From the NCBI RefSeq assembly GCF_959029255.1, contig NZ_CAUFUE010000011.1, positions 1 to 64,000 of the forward strand: DNA of 64,000 nucleotides. Reading direction: 5' to 3'. Shown piece after piece: positions 49,955-59,046 of the stretch (its first letter is position 1; the number at the start of each line of letters is the position of its first letter). Under the pieces are notes generated by a model. That model saw nothing but the letters and a program-made list of their open reading frames with translations. It did no database searches and had not been told where the DNA came from. A program made the position numbers and the translations under genes. Origin of the DNA: an uncultured Bacteroides sp. (lineage in GTDB: Bacteria > Bacteroidota > Bacteroidia > Bacteroidales > Bacteroidaceae).

Positions 49955-51700
49955 ATGAAAAGATTAAGTAGTTTTTTACTATGGATTTTGGTCTTGGTAG
50001 GCTGTATAAATAGTCAGGAGAAAGAGGTAAAATTGAAAATAGTGCAAACCAGTGATATACATGGCAATTTCTATCCCTACGACTTTATCTTGCAACGGGA
50101 TGCTGCCGGAAGTTTGGCACGTATACACGCTTTTGTGCAGAAGAATAGAGAGGTTTATAAAGATAACCTGATATTGCTGGACAATGGTGATATCTTGCAA
50201 GGACAACCCACCGCCTATTATTACAATTATATTGATACGGTTTCTCCCCATGTGGCTGCCGAAATGATGAATTTCATGGGGTATGATGCCGGAAATATGG
50301 GTAACCATGATGTAGAGACCGGTCGTGCTGTTTTTGACCGTTGGGCGGGCGATTGCCGCTTCCCCGTTTTGGGAGCCAATATTATTGAAACGGCTTCGGG
50401 GAATACACATTTCAAACCTTATAAGGTGATGGAACGTGACGGTGTGAAGATTGTGGTATTGGGCATGATTACTCCTGCCATCCCCGTATGGTTGTCAGAA
50501 AACCTATGGCAAGGTCTTCGTTTTGATGATATGGAAGATACTGCCCGCAAATGGATGAAGATTATCCGCGAAAAAGAAAATCCGGATTTGGTTATCGGTA
50601 TGTTCCATGCCGGACAAGATGCTTTGTTGATGGGAGGTAAATATCGTGAAAATGCCTCGGCGGATGTTGCGCGGAATGTACCAGGATTTGATATTGTATT
50701 GATGGGGCACGACCATGCCCGCGAGTGCAAGAAAGTGGTGAACGTTGAAGGAGATTCTGTATTGGTGATAGACCCTGCCAGCAACGGTCTTGTATTGAGC
50801 GATATTGACGTGACCCTGAAATTGCGTAACGGCAAGGTAGTAGCTAAAAAGATAGATGGTAAATTGTCCGATACCGAGGATTACGGTATCAGTGACGATT
50901 TTATGAAGCGCTTTGCGCCTCAATATGATACTATTCAGAATTTTGTTTCCAAGAAAATCGGGCGATTTACCGAAACCATTTCCACGCGCCCTGCTTATTT
51001 CGGTTCTTCCGCTTTCATCGACCTTATTCATATATTGCAGTTGGAAATCAGTGGTGCCGAAATTTCACTGGCTGCACCTCTGTCATTTGATACGGAGATA
51101 AGGGAAGGTGATGTCTTTGTGAACGACATGTTCAATCTATATAAGTATGAAAATATGCTCTATACCATGAAACTTTCGGGCAAGGAAATTCATGATGCTT
51201 TGGAAATGTCGTATGACTTATGGACAAACCGTATGCAATCGCCGGACGACAACCTCTTGCTGTTCCGTAAGGAACGCCGTGAAGGTGCCGCCGACCGTGC
51301 TTCTTTCAAGAACTTCAGTTTCAACTTTGACTCTGCCGCCGGTATCATATATACGGTGGACGTGACGAAACCGAAAGGAGAGAAAGTAACGATTATCAGT
51401 ATGGCAGACGGTAAACCGTTCGATATGAATAAGATTTATAAGGTTGCCCTGAATTCTTATCGGGGTAATGGGGGTGGGGAACTTCTTACCAAAGGTGCGG
51501 GTATCTCTCAGGATGATTTGAAGGGACGTATCATCAGCTCTACCGATAAAGATTTACGTTATTACCTGATGCAATATATCGAACAGCAGAAAGTGATTAC
51601 TCCCCGTGCTCTCGGTCAGTGGAAATTTATTCCAGAAGAGTGGACAGTACCTGCCGCCAAACGTGATTATGAATATCTGTTTGGTAAAACTAAAAAATAA
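49955..51700 (+). CDS. UshA-like 5'-nucleotidase/metallophosphatase lipoprotein
   Basis: A 581-residue two-domain nucleotidase of the UshA type. The start is set at ATG 49955 (MKRLSSFLLWILVLVGC), giving a lipoprotein signal with Cys17; a longer frame from 49904 overlaps the kinase end. Metal-binding motifs are TSDIHGNFYPY, LLDNGDILQG, MGNHDVETG, GMFHAGQD and MGHDHAREC. The C-terminal 5'-nucleotidase domain (LSFDTEIREGDVFVNDMFN) recognises the nucleotide. It probably takes phosphate off nucleotides or similar esters in the periplasm. It starts 13 bp after the kinase stop. Confidence 0.93.
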   Translation: MKRLSSFLLWILVLVGCINSQEKEVKLKIVQTSDIHGNFYPYDFILQRDAAGSLARIHAFVQKNREVYKDNLILLDNGDILQGQPTAYYYNYIDTVSPHVAAEMMNFMGYDAGNMGNHDVETGRAVFDRWAGDCRFPVLGANIIETASGNTHFKPYKVMERDGVKIVVLGMITPAIPVWLSENLWQGLRFDDMEDTARKWMKIIREKENPDLVIGMFHAGQDALLMGGKYRENASADVARNVPGFDIVLMGHDHARECKKVVNVEGDSVLVIDPASNGLVLSDIDVTLKLRNGKVVAKKIDGKLSDTEDYGISDDFMKRFAPQYDTIQNFVSKKIGRFTETISTRPAYFGSSAFIDLIHILQLEISGAEISLAAPLSFDTEIREGDVFVNDMFNLYKYENMLYTMKLSGKEIHDALEMSYDLWTNRMQSPDDNLLLFRKERREGAADRASFKNFSFNFDSAAGIIYTVDVTKPKGEKVTIISMADGKPFDMNKIYKVALNSYRGNGGGELLTKGAGISQDDLKGRIISSTDKDLRYYLMQYIEQQKVITPRALGQWKFIPEEWTVPAAKRDYEYLFGKTKK

Positions 51701-51712
51701 TTACTATCTTTG
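51681..51712 (+). promoter_or_regulatory. promoter of the His-rich protein gene
   Basis: TATCTTTG (51705-51712) with TTG at 51681-51683, 21 bp apart. It begins inside the last codons of the nucleotidase gene. Because the box covers the TTG at 51710, that codon is unlikely to be a translation start. Confidence 0.7.
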
Positions 51713-51745
51713 CCGCTTCAAATTAAAAAAGATAGGTATCAGGAC

Positions 51746-52087
51746 GTGAAGCAATCCGGGAAAATAATAGGCGCCTTATCCTTGCTTGTACTCTTCATTG
51801 CGTACCAGGCAAGTATAACGGCGTTTACCCACGTCCACTACGTAAACGGGGTGCTGATTACCCATTCGCATCCTTTTCATAATAAACACTCGCATTCCGA
51901 TGCTTCACTCCTTGTCATCGGCTTGTTGTCTCACTTCACTTCGTCCGAACCGGATTGCTGCGAACAATTGCATCCGATGCGTCCCTTGTTGACGGTGCTT
52001 AGGGTTGAGGCCGGAAGCGCTGCCGTCAAAGGTAAAGCGTACGGGGTGATTTCTCTCCGCGCTCCTCCGTCTTCCATCATTCTTTAA
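51746..52087 (+). CDS. small histidine-rich membrane-anchored protein
   Basis: A 113-residue protein from GTG 51746 (MKQSGKIIGALSLLVLFIAY...). A TTG at 51710 lies in the promoter box and is rejected. Residues 6-26 form a signal or anchor helix. A His-rich segment follows (THVHYVNGVLITHSHPFHNK, then HSHSD; nine His within about 30 residues), then CCEQLH near residue 85. The His and paired Cys suggest metal binding. It is upstream of a TonB receptor, so a metal-uptake link is inferred. No family name recognised. Confidence 0.65.
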   Translation: MKQSGKIIGALSLLVLFIAYQASITAFTHVHYVNGVLITHSHPFHNKHSHSDASLLVIGLLSHFTSSEPDCCEQLHPMRPLLTVLRVEAGSAAVKGKAYGVISLRAPPSSIIL

Positions 52088-52109
52088 ACACATTTGGCTT
52101 TATCGACTG

Positions 52110-52160
52110 TTGGTATTTGTCGTATCAATGGTTGGTATTCGTCGTACCAACGTTTGGTAC
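52110..52160. repeat. tandem TTGGTA...TACCAA palindromic repeats
   Basis: Two 19-bp copies (52110-52128 and 52132-52150) with a third partial copy at 52154-52160, at a spacing of 22 bp (two turns of the helix). Copy 2 is a palindrome at its ends (TTGGTA / TACCAA). They lie 43 bp upstream of the TonB receptor start and look like an operator array. Confidence 0.7.
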
Positions 52161-52202
52161 GTTACAGGTATTTATTGATTGATAATTTTTAATACGCTAA
52201 TC

Positions 52203-54500
52203 ATGAAACAATTTATATTGGCGTTGGTGCTTGCCGTGGTAAGTACCGGCGTAGCTATTGCCGTAAATCCCATCAGAGAAGGCAATATGATTTCCGGTCA
52301 CGTCATTGTGAAAGGAAGTGAGGAGAATATACCTTATGCCACGATTTTGATTGTAGGGACGGGGCAGGGAACGGTATCCAATGAAGAAGGGCAATTTCAA
52401 TTTAAGAACCTTTCGCCGGGTAAATACAAGCTGCGTGTTTCGGCTGTGGGGTATAAAACGCAAGAGAAAGAGATAGAAGTATCCAAGGAATATACTGCCG
52501 TGGTACATTTTCAGATGGTAGAGGAAAGCTTTATGACGGATGAAGTAGTCGTATCTGCCAATCGTAATGAAGTGAGCCGTAAGGAAGCTCCGGTGGTAGT
52601 GAATGTGATGAGTGCCAAACTTTTTGAAATGGTGAACTCTACCGACCTAGCCAAGACCTTGAATTATCAGTCGGGACTTCGTGTGGAGAACAACTGCCAG
52701 AACTGCGGCTTTCCTCAGGTGCGCATCAACGGACTGGAAGGTCCGTACTCGCAAATTCTGATAAACAGCCGCCCCATCATCAGCGCATTGAGTGGCGTAT
52801 ATGGCTTGGAGCAGATTCCTGTGAACATGATTGAACGGGTAGAGGTGGTGCGTGGCGGCGGTTCCGCTCTATTTGGCGCCAATGCGGTGGGAGGAACCAT
52901 CAATATCATTACTAAAGACCCTATCAATAACTCTTTCCAGGTGTCGAGCATGTTCTCCAATATGGACGGAAAGTCTTGGGAACAATACATGGGTGCTAAC
53001 GTTTCTTTGGTGGCTAAGGATAATTCTTACGGCATCGCTCTCTACGAGAGTTATCGTAACCGTAATCCATACGACCGTGACGGCGACGGGTTTTCCGAAC
53101 TCGGCAAACTGAATATGAACACTTTTGGCTTCCGTGCTTACTATCGCCCTACACAGTTCAGCCGCATCAATCTGGAGTATCACACCACCAATGAGTTCCG
53201 TCGTGGCGGTAATAAATTCGACCTTCAGCCACACGAAACCGATATCACTGAGCAAACCAAGCATATCATCAATAGCGGAGGCGCCAGTTACGATCTCTTT
53301 TGGCGGGAATATAAACATAAACTCTCGGTATACGGCTCTATCCAGCATACCGACCGCAACAGCTATTATGGAGCCCAGAGGGATGCGAACGCATACGGCA
53401 AGACTGATGACCTCACTTGGGTGGCCGGCGGCATGTATGTAGGCAACATGGATAACTGTCTCTTTGCTCCGGCTACTTTCACCGGTGGTGTGGAATATCA
53501 GAATAATTCCATGCACGACGTCATGACAGGCTATCATCGTGACATGAAGCAGGATGTACGCATTGCCAGCGCCTTTGTTCAGAATGAATGGAAGATGAAT
53601 GTGCTGACTATGCTGGTAGGTGCCCGTCTGGATAAACATAACCTTATCGATAAATTAATATTCAGTCCGCGCGTCAACCTTCTTTATAAACCGGCTGAAG
53701 ACTTTCAGGCGCGGTTGACCTATTCCACGGGTTTCCGTGCTCCGCAAGCATACGATGAAGATTTGCATGTGACTGCTGTGGGGGGTGAAGGTGTGCAAAT
53801 CAGACTGTCGGATGATTTGCGTGAAGAGCGTTCCAACAGTTACAGCGGCTCCATTGACTGGACTACCCATCTGGGACATTGGCAGGCAAACCTTTTGGTA
53901 GAAGGTTTCTATACGGACTTGCGCCATGTGTTTGTGTTGGAAGATATAGGCAAGGATGAGAATGGCGATGTTATCAAAGAACGTCGCAACGGTAATGGCG
54001 CCCGCGTATTCGGTGCTAATCTTGATGCTAAGATAGCGCATGGCAAAGAAGCTCAATTCCAGCTCGGGTTCACGGCGCAGCGCAGCTGTTATACCCGTGA
54101 AGAGGCTTGGACGCAGGTAGATGGTGAAGAACTGACAACAAAGCGTATGCCGCGCACTCCCGATTATTACGGTTACTTCACGTTCTCTTCCGCTCCGGTA
54201 AAGAATTTCGATTTCTCACTCTCCGGTACTTATACGGGTAAAATGATTGTGCCTCACTATGCCGGATACATCGAGAAAGACCGTATGGAACACACCCCTC
54301 AGTTCTTTGACTTGAATCTGAAATTGAACTATACGTTTGTATTGCACGACCACATCAAGTTTCAGTTGAACACAGGCATACAAAACATATTCAATAGTTT
54401 CCAGAAAGACCTGGATAAAGGAGAGTTCCGGGATGCCGGTTATTTTTATGGTCCCACACAACCGAGGACTTTCTTCGTCGGATTTAAGATTATGAATTAG
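52203..54500 (+). CDS. TonB-dependent outer-membrane receptor
   Basis: A 765-residue TonB-dependent receptor from ATG 52203 with signal peptide (MKQFILALVLAVVSTGVAIA). Residues 32-115 are a CarboxypepD-reg-like beta domain (HVIVKGSEENIPYATILIVG). The plug follows at about 120-235: VENNCQNCGFPQVRINGLEG, then VERVEVVRGGGSALFGANAVG. The beta-barrel ends in RTFFVGFKIMN. The CxxC in the plug (NCQNCGF) is seen in a subgroup of Bacteroidota receptors. With the His-rich neighbour it suggests a metal or metal-chelate substrate, which is inference. No SusD partner is encoded. Confidence 0.93.
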   Translation: MKQFILALVLAVVSTGVAIAVNPIREGNMISGHVIVKGSEENIPYATILIVGTGQGTVSNEEGQFQFKNLSPGKYKLRVSAVGYKTQEKEIEVSKEYTAVVHFQMVEESFMTDEVVVSANRNEVSRKEAPVVVNVMSAKLFEMVNSTDLAKTLNYQSGLRVENNCQNCGFPQVRINGLEGPYSQILINSRPIISALSGVYGLEQIPVNMIERVEVVRGGGSALFGANAVGGTINIITKDPINNSFQVSSMFSNMDGKSWEQYMGANVSLVAKDNSYGIALYESYRNRNPYDRDGDGFSELGKLNMNTFGFRAYYRPTQFSRINLEYHTTNEFRRGGNKFDLQPHETDITEQTKHIINSGGASYDLFWREYKHKLSVYGSIQHTDRNSYYGAQRDANAYGKTDDLTWVAGGMYVGNMDNCLFAPATFTGGVEYQNNSMHDVMTGYHRDMKQDVRIASAFVQNEWKMNVLTMLVGARLDKHNLIDKLIFSPRVNLLYKPAEDFQARLTYSTGFRAPQAYDEDLHVTAVGGEGVQIRLSDDLREERSNSYSGSIDWTTHLGHWQANLLVEGFYTDLRHVFVLEDIGKDENGDVIKERRNGNGARVFGANLDAKIAHGKEAQFQLGFTAQRSCYTREEAWTQVDGEELTTKRMPRTPDYYGYFTFSSAPVKNFDFSLSGTYTGKMIVPHYAGYIEKDRMEHTPQFFDLNLKLNYTFVLHDHIKFQLNTGIQNIFNSFQKDLDKGEFRDAGYFYGPTQPRTFFVGFKIMN

Positions 54501-54559
54501 AAAAGTGTTCATATTCTCTTATTTTGTGAGAAAATGAGCAATAATTCAAGGAATAATTC

Positions 54560-54567
54560 TACATTTG
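54560..54567 (+). promoter_or_regulatory. promoter -7 box of the AraC gene
   Basis: TACATTTG, 20 bp before the AraC start. Confidence 0.5.
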
Positions 54568-54586
54568 TCACCCAAAGAGGAAGCTG

Positions 54587-55468
54587 ATGGACAAACAAAA
54601 AAGTATACGCAACGTAGATATATCTTTAATACATCATTTGCCGAAGATTGATTTCATAGGTAATGATTTTGCAATATTTGATGATATAAAAGATATACCT
54701 TTATCACCTTATCCCACCCGTTTGAACGCCGCCTGTCTGGCAGTCTGTAACCGGGGATGGTGTAGAATGAATATCAATTTGCAGGAATATGAAATGAAGG
54801 AGGGGATGCTTGCCATCATCTTGCCGGAGCAGATAGTGCAGCAGGGGGAACGATCAGAGGATTTCTCGGGTAGTTTTATTGCCGTATCCAGAGATTTTAT
54901 GGATATGGTAATACCTACCATGCAGCAATTATTCCCCATGTTTTTCATGATAAAGGAGCGTCCTTGCGTGTCCATCAGTCAGGAAGAGTTGCAGTCTTTC
55001 CGGGAATATCATTCTTTCCTTTGGAGTAAAGTGAAGCTGAAAGACAATCCCTATCGCAAAGAGATTACGCAGGGATTGCTGATGGCTCTTTTTTATGAGA
55101 TATACAACATCTATCAGGGGCATGTGGTGCAAGAACGTACACCGAAAAGCCGTAAAGAAGATTTGTTCGAGCGCTTTATCCGTTCCATCACCGAGTCTTA
55201 TAAGGATGAGCGTAGCGTGTCTTTCTATGCCGACAAGATGTTCCTTACCGCCAAACATCTCTCCACGGTAGTAAAGGAGGTGAGCGGGAAGACTGCCGGC
55301 GAATGGATTGACAGTCTGGTTGTCCTTGAGGCAAAGGCTTTGCTCAAGTCTTCCGAGTTGAGCATCCAGGAAATTGCCGATGAACTGCATTTTGCCAATC
55401 AGTCTTTCTTCGGCAAGTACTTCAAGCATCACACCGGATTGTCTCCCAAGGAATACCGTAGGCAATAG
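54587..55468 (+). CDS. AraC-family transcriptional regulator
   Basis: A 293-residue regulator with an N-terminal cupin-like part (residues 20-170, with LNAACLAVCNRGWCRMNINL) and two C-terminal AraC HTH units at about 190-290: ERSVSFYADKMFLTAKHLST and IQEIADELHFANQSFFGKYF, ending in KHHTGLSPKEYRRQ. It lies directly after the TonB receptor in the same direction and may control that cassette, for instance through the TTGGTA repeats. The inducer is unknown. Confidence 0.92.
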   Translation: MDKQKSIRNVDISLIHHLPKIDFIGNDFAIFDDIKDIPLSPYPTRLNAACLAVCNRGWCRMNINLQEYEMKEGMLAIILPEQIVQQGERSEDFSGSFIAVSRDFMDMVIPTMQQLFPMFFMIKERPCVSISQEELQSFREYHSFLWSKVKLKDNPYRKEITQGLLMALFYEIYNIYQGHVVQERTPKSRKEDLFERFIRSITESYKDERSVSFYADKMFLTAKHLSTVVKEVSGKTAGEWIDSLVVLEAKALLKSSELSIQEIADELHFANQSFFGKYFKHHTGLSPKEYRRQ

Positions 55469-55492
55469 AGTTATTCTTTTAAAAGAAAAAAC

Positions 55493-55786
55493 ATGGAGAA
55501 AAGAGAAATTGATCTTGGTGTTTCCTGTTATGGAAAGTTGTATGGTGATGCCACCCGTACCTTTTGGAGCCCACAATCCCGGACAACGTGAGCCTCCAAA
55601 CCGTTTATCATTTCTTCCCTTAACGAAAAAGTAGCTTGGACTCCCCGGCATTGGGATAAGGCTACCGTAGATAGTGGGGGGAATCCGAAGAAAGCTTCTG
55701 CCGAAAAAGGTGAACGCTATCTGAAACTTGTTATCGAAAAGTTGGCAAAGCTTTTTATAGAAATAGGGCAGGGCAGTTTGTATTAA
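55493..55786 (+). pseudogene. creatininase-family gene, degraded
   Basis: Remnant of a creatininase-family amidohydrolase gene. The start MEKREIDLGVSCYGKLYG is intact; then the frame shifts to VMPPVPFGAHNPGQRE, and after stops the end reads VAWTPRHWDKATVDSGGNPK then KASAEKGERYLKLVIEKLAK to the stop at 55784. The central metal-binding part is deleted; about 98 codons remain of about 250. No function is expected. Confidence 0.75.
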
Positions 55787-55864
55787 ATCAACATGACGTA
55801 ATTGAAAAGAGACTGTGCACTTCAGAAGTCTTACTTCCATTTGCCACAAATGTATAAAAAAAAT

Positions 55865-55904
55865 AAGCAGCATCTATCATCAGACGCTGCTTAATTTTTT
55901 TTTA
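55865..55904. terminator. bidirectional terminator
   Basis: Stem AAGCAGC / GCTGCTT with a 14-base loop. It is followed by AATTTTTTTTT on the plus strand and by a T run on the minus strand (complement of TATAAAAAAAATAAG), so it can serve both the plus-strand genes and the convergent minus-strand cluster. Confidence 0.75.
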
Positions 55905-56013
55905 GTGTACCCTAAAAACTAATCTCTCTCTTATAAAAACTAATACTCTCTATTGTTCGTTAAAATTATGCTGCAAAGTTAAAGGGTTTTTACGGGTTGT
56001 GATTTGATTTAAA

Positions 56014-56448
56014 TCAAAAAATGAATATTTTCTTTAACTGTTCCCATAAACCGTTTTTTGTTTGTGGAGATTGTTCAAGAATATTTTGATACAATTCCTC
56101 GTATGTCAATTTTTCCCGTATCATGTGATAAATGTTTCCCCAGTCAGGTAGTCCGCCTAGATTTCGGTCATCAATGAAGATATCAGCCTTAATCTTACGA
56201 GAGAAACCTTGATGTCTGGTATCTTCTTCAGGATAATCTCTATTTACAGCATAGAACTCTATCCCCCGTTCCCTACACCAATCCACGGCTTCTGTCAGTA
56301 AATTACCTTCGCGCACAGTCCACAGTATCAACCGGTGTTTATCTTTTTGCAACATCTTTAGCGTCTCCAGGGCAAAGGGGATTTCGTTTCCTATTTTTGG
56401 ATATTTGTGTTCTACGATTGTTCCGTCAAAGTCGATGGCAATTGTCAT
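56014..56448 (-). CDS. HAD-superfamily hydrolase
   Basis: A 144-residue HAD-like phosphatase with motif I DFDGTIVEH (Asp6 nucleophile and Asp8), motif II Thr in LILWTVREG near residue 44, and motif III/IV in ADIFIDDRNLGG near residue 113. No large cap domain is present, so it probably acts on a macromolecular or small open substrate. The substrate is unknown. It is the last gene of the minus-strand cluster, 9 bp after the lipoprotein gene. Confidence 0.9.
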   Translation of the reverse strand: MTIAIDFDGTIVEHKYPKIGNEIPFALETLKMLQKDKHRLILWTVREGNLLTEAVDWCRERGIEFYAVNRDYPEEDTRHQGFSRKIKADIFIDDRNLGGLPDWGNIYHMIREKLTYEELYQNILEQSPQTKNGLWEQLKKIFIF

Positions 56449-56457
56449 AGGCGATAA

Positions 56458-57768
56458 TTAAAGTGTTCCACCACCGGAGTGCTTGTCGCTGCTTTCATTT
56501 ACATAGTTTTCCTGAGAGCCGGTATAGTGTTTCGATACCACTTTTACATCTTTCTTACTACCGTTCACAATTACTTTAAATGTATAAGTCTTTGTACAAT
56601 ATTTAGATTTGTTCTGATAGTATAAAATGCTGTTACCACTGATATTGGTCTTCAATATGCGCTCTACGGTATAGACAAGTGGTTTCCCTTCAGTAGTTTC
56701 TATCTGCTTGGCAATGGCAGTAGTCAGATTATCATCTTCTACACCTACAGCTTTCAGAGCTTTTGCAGGAGAGGTGGTATACTCCCAACCGGATTTAATG
56801 GCAACCTTTATTTCGAAATCTTTAATACCGGAGATATTGCCGCTATTGTCCTTTTTCACGCTTTCCACACCATTGGCAAGGTTGGTCTCACCTACGGCTT
56901 CTTTACTTGTCATTTTGTCAGCCTTTACGCGCGTAGCATATTTACCGGCAATTTTTTCTCCAACAGGGATTGTAATTTCATAACGACCTTCATTATATTT
57001 CACTTTACCGAAATCAGTCCATGCTCTGGTAAGAGTACCATCTTTCTGTGCGGTCATGTTTTCCGGGTCAAAATAGATAGCATCATTGGTACTCGGATTC
57101 GGAGTAGCGATAACGATTGGTTTCTGTGCAGTCGCTGTTTCAGGTTCCGCTTTCACGGCAATACTGCTGATGGCAGTTTCTTCCACCTTTTTTTCTTCGC
57201 TGGTAGCAGGGGGAGTAGATACGGCAACCGTCGGCTCTTCATACGCCCCGGCACTGATTGTTACACCCTCTTCGGCAGCCGCTGCAGGTACGGTTACCGT
57301 TGCTGCGGGTTCGGTGGTTGTATCTGTAGTGGCAGGCACTTCCACTTTAGTCTCTTCATCAGCTTTCACTACAACGGGTTCTGTATATTCCACCGGTTTG
57401 CTCAGTTTGATGTTCATCGTCACTGTGCTGCGGTTTGCTGCCGCCAAAGCAATACTTATTTTTGCGCTGAAATCTTCCATATTTTTGGCTTTTACGGCTA
57501 ATGTATATTCACCGGTGTTGCCAACTGTCAGGCTGTATTTGCCTTCTGCATCTGTGGTGGTTTTCACTGCATCCGAGACCTTTACTTCGGCATCTTTAAT
57601 TACCCCGTCTGCCGATGATACAATACCTACCAGATAATACTCAGTCGTTGTATCCAGTGGGTCAGGCAGTTGTTCGGGTTCTTTATCATCTTTGCCGCAT
57701 CCGGTCACGCTCAATAAAAATATTGCTATCAGCAATACTTTCGTTACAAAAAAGTTTCTCTCTTTCAT
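56458..57768 (-). CDS. large lipoprotein with CarboxypepD-reg-like domain
   Basis: A 436-residue lipoprotein from ATG 57768 (MKERNFFVTKVLLIAIFLLS, lipobox SVTGC). The residues after Cys (GKDDKEPE) resemble the acidic/Lys lipoprotein export signal that sends Bacteroidota lipoproteins to the cell surface. Residues 40-125 form a CarboxypepD-reg-like beta sandwich (GVIKDAEVKVSDAVKTTTDA, EGKYSLTVGN). Residues 130-240 are low complexity, rich in Thr, Ala, Pro, Val and Glu. The rest is an uncharacterised beta-rich domain. It resembles DUF3869-type Bacteroides proteins, but only weakly. Same operon as the YjbH genes. Confidence 0.75.
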   Translation of the reverse strand: MKERNFFVTKVLLIAIFLLSVTGCGKDDKEPEQLPDPLDTTTEYYLVGIVSSADGVIKDAEVKVSDAVKTTTDAEGKYSLTVGNTGEYTLAVKAKNMEDFSAKISIALAAANRSTVTMNIKLSKPVEYTEPVVVKADEETKVEVPATTDTTTEPAATVTVPAAAAEEGVTISAGAYEEPTVAVSTPPATSEEKKVEETAISSIAVKAEPETATAQKPIVIATPNPSTNDAIYFDPENMTAQKDGTLTRAWTDFGKVKYNEGRYEITIPVGEKIAGKYATRVKADKMTSKEAVGETNLANGVESVKKDNSGNISGIKDFEIKVAIKSGWEYTTSPAKALKAVGVEDDNLTTAIAKQIETTEGKPLVYTVERILKTNISGNSILYYQNKSKYCTKTYTFKVIVNGSKKDVKVVSKHYTGSQENYVNESSDKHSGGGTL

Positions 57769-57806
57769 AATTTTTTTTGTTTTTAAATTAGAGTCCATAT
57801 TAATAA

Positions 57807-59036
57807 TTACTGTTCATTATTTTTTTCCTGTTCTTTGATGAGGAAATAGCGTATAAAGTCCGGTTGATAGAAATTTTCGCTTTTATTCTCACCCGGTTTT
57901 ACGTCATAGCTTCGCCCCATGCGTTCATCTATAAATTTCCCATGCGACACCAGACTGTATGTCCACGCAAAGTAGTCGGCGGGCTTTATTCTGAAACCGT
58001 GAACCCGTTTCCATTTCCGCCCCGGCAATGGTATGGATAAATGGAAACCGCCATTAAATTCCCCTTCAATATACATTCCGTACAGTCCCACTGCATATTC
58101 TCCGAAATGCCGGGCACAATCACCCCTCGCTCCATAATCTCCATATATATAGCGTCCGGCTTGCAAGTCGAATTGCAGATTGGTATGTGGTTCATATACC
58201 GATGCCATGATAGCGGCATTTATCCTTTGTCGGGTACTGATGTACCATCCTTCACCTTCCACTACGCCCGAATATACCGTAGAACCCAACAAAGCTCCGA
58301 TTTCCAGCCTTCCGTTACCCGTTGTGTATCTCATTTCCATTTGTGCTCCCATACGATTATGTGTGAAATTCCCGGCCGTTATTCTTCCGAGGAAGTTATG
58401 TTTCAGTCTTACCTCTTGCGATAAAGTCATTACTCCCGGATGTATTTTTCTATATTCTCCATATAAGTTAGTAGCTACGGGCAATACCACCTGCGCAGTC
58501 AGTTTGCCACCTTTCCAAAGTCCCATTTCTAGTGCAGGACTGAGACTAATGGCATACGTATATAGTTTGTTGAAGCTGGTATTTTTCAGAAACAATTCAG
58601 GATATACTACAATATCCGTTTTCCATGCCGAAGGGTTTATCATTTTCCCACTACCCCGAAGCATTTTTATGGCATTGTCCGTATCTGTGCTGATTACCAT
58701 GCGCCTATATATTGTTTCCTGTGAAATATCCCCTGATTGGTAGGCCTTTAGCAACGTTTTCGGCAACGTGATGAGCAATCTTGGAATATTGTTATCCAAT
58801 AATACCAACTGTATTTCCTTTATGTTTTCACTGCTTTTTAGACATGCGTTTATAGCCTTTCCTATACCCGAGTAGACGCTTCTGTATACATTGTTTTCAA
58901 AACTGACGGTTATATTGTTCTCATTTTCAAGATAACGTATGTTTTCCATTCCCGCATGTTGCAATTCTTCCACGATTTGCGCTTCGCTCTTCACGCATAA
59001 AGACAAAAAGAGTATACAGATGAATAGTCTGTTCAT
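57807..59036 (-). CDS. YjbH-domain protein, C-terminal-half type
   Basis: A 409-residue secreted protein (signal peptide MNRLFICILFLSLCVKSEAQ). Residues 22-120 form a small alpha/beta domain (LENENNITVSFENNVYRSVY), and the remainder is beta-rich with alternating patterns of an outer-membrane barrel (WKGGKLTAQVVLPVATNLYG, RLEIGALLGSTVYSGVVEG). It corresponds to the C-terminal half of E. coli YjbH/GfcD, outer-membrane proteins encoded with group 4 capsule/exopolysaccharide genes. The N-terminal half is encoded by the gene 10 bp upstream. Confidence 0.78.
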   Translation of the reverse strand: MNRLFICILFLSLCVKSEAQIVEELQHAGMENIRYLENENNITVSFENNVYRSVYSGIGKAINACLKSSENIKEIQLVLLDNNIPRLLITLPKTLLKAYQSGDISQETIYRRMVISTDTDNAIKMLRGSGKMINPSAWKTDIVVYPELFLKNTSFNKLYTYAISLSPALEMGLWKGGKLTAQVVLPVATNLYGEYRKIHPGVMTLSQEVRLKHNFLGRITAGNFTHNRMGAQMEMRYTTGNGRLEIGALLGSTVYSGVVEGEGWYISTRQRINAAIMASVYEPHTNLQFDLQAGRYIYGDYGARGDCARHFGEYAVGLYGMYIEGEFNGGFHLSIPLPGRKWKRVHGFRIKPADYFAWTYSLVSHGKFIDERMGRSYDVKPGENKSENFYQPDFIRYFLIKEQEKNNEQ

Positions 59037-59046
59037 GATATCTTTT

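Noticed and set aside
51710..51745. TTG start for the His-rich protein
   Set aside because: The TTG is part of a TATCTTTG promoter box, so it would not be in the transcript; GTG 51746 fits a signal peptide better.
52869..53639. 256-residue antisense open frame
   Set aside because: Shadow of the TonB receptor gene; no family-like sequence or start context.
54929..55873. 314-residue antisense open frame
   Set aside because: It lies opposite the AraC gene and the creatininase remnant, which both match known families.
55974..55981. Minus-strand TAACTTTG box as a gene promoter
   Set aside because: It points away from the minus-strand cluster and towards non-coding DNA; probably chance.
57086..57637. 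183-residue plus-strand frame rich in Val, Ser and Thr
   Set aside because: Antisense of the low-complexity part of the lipoprotein; composition follows from that.
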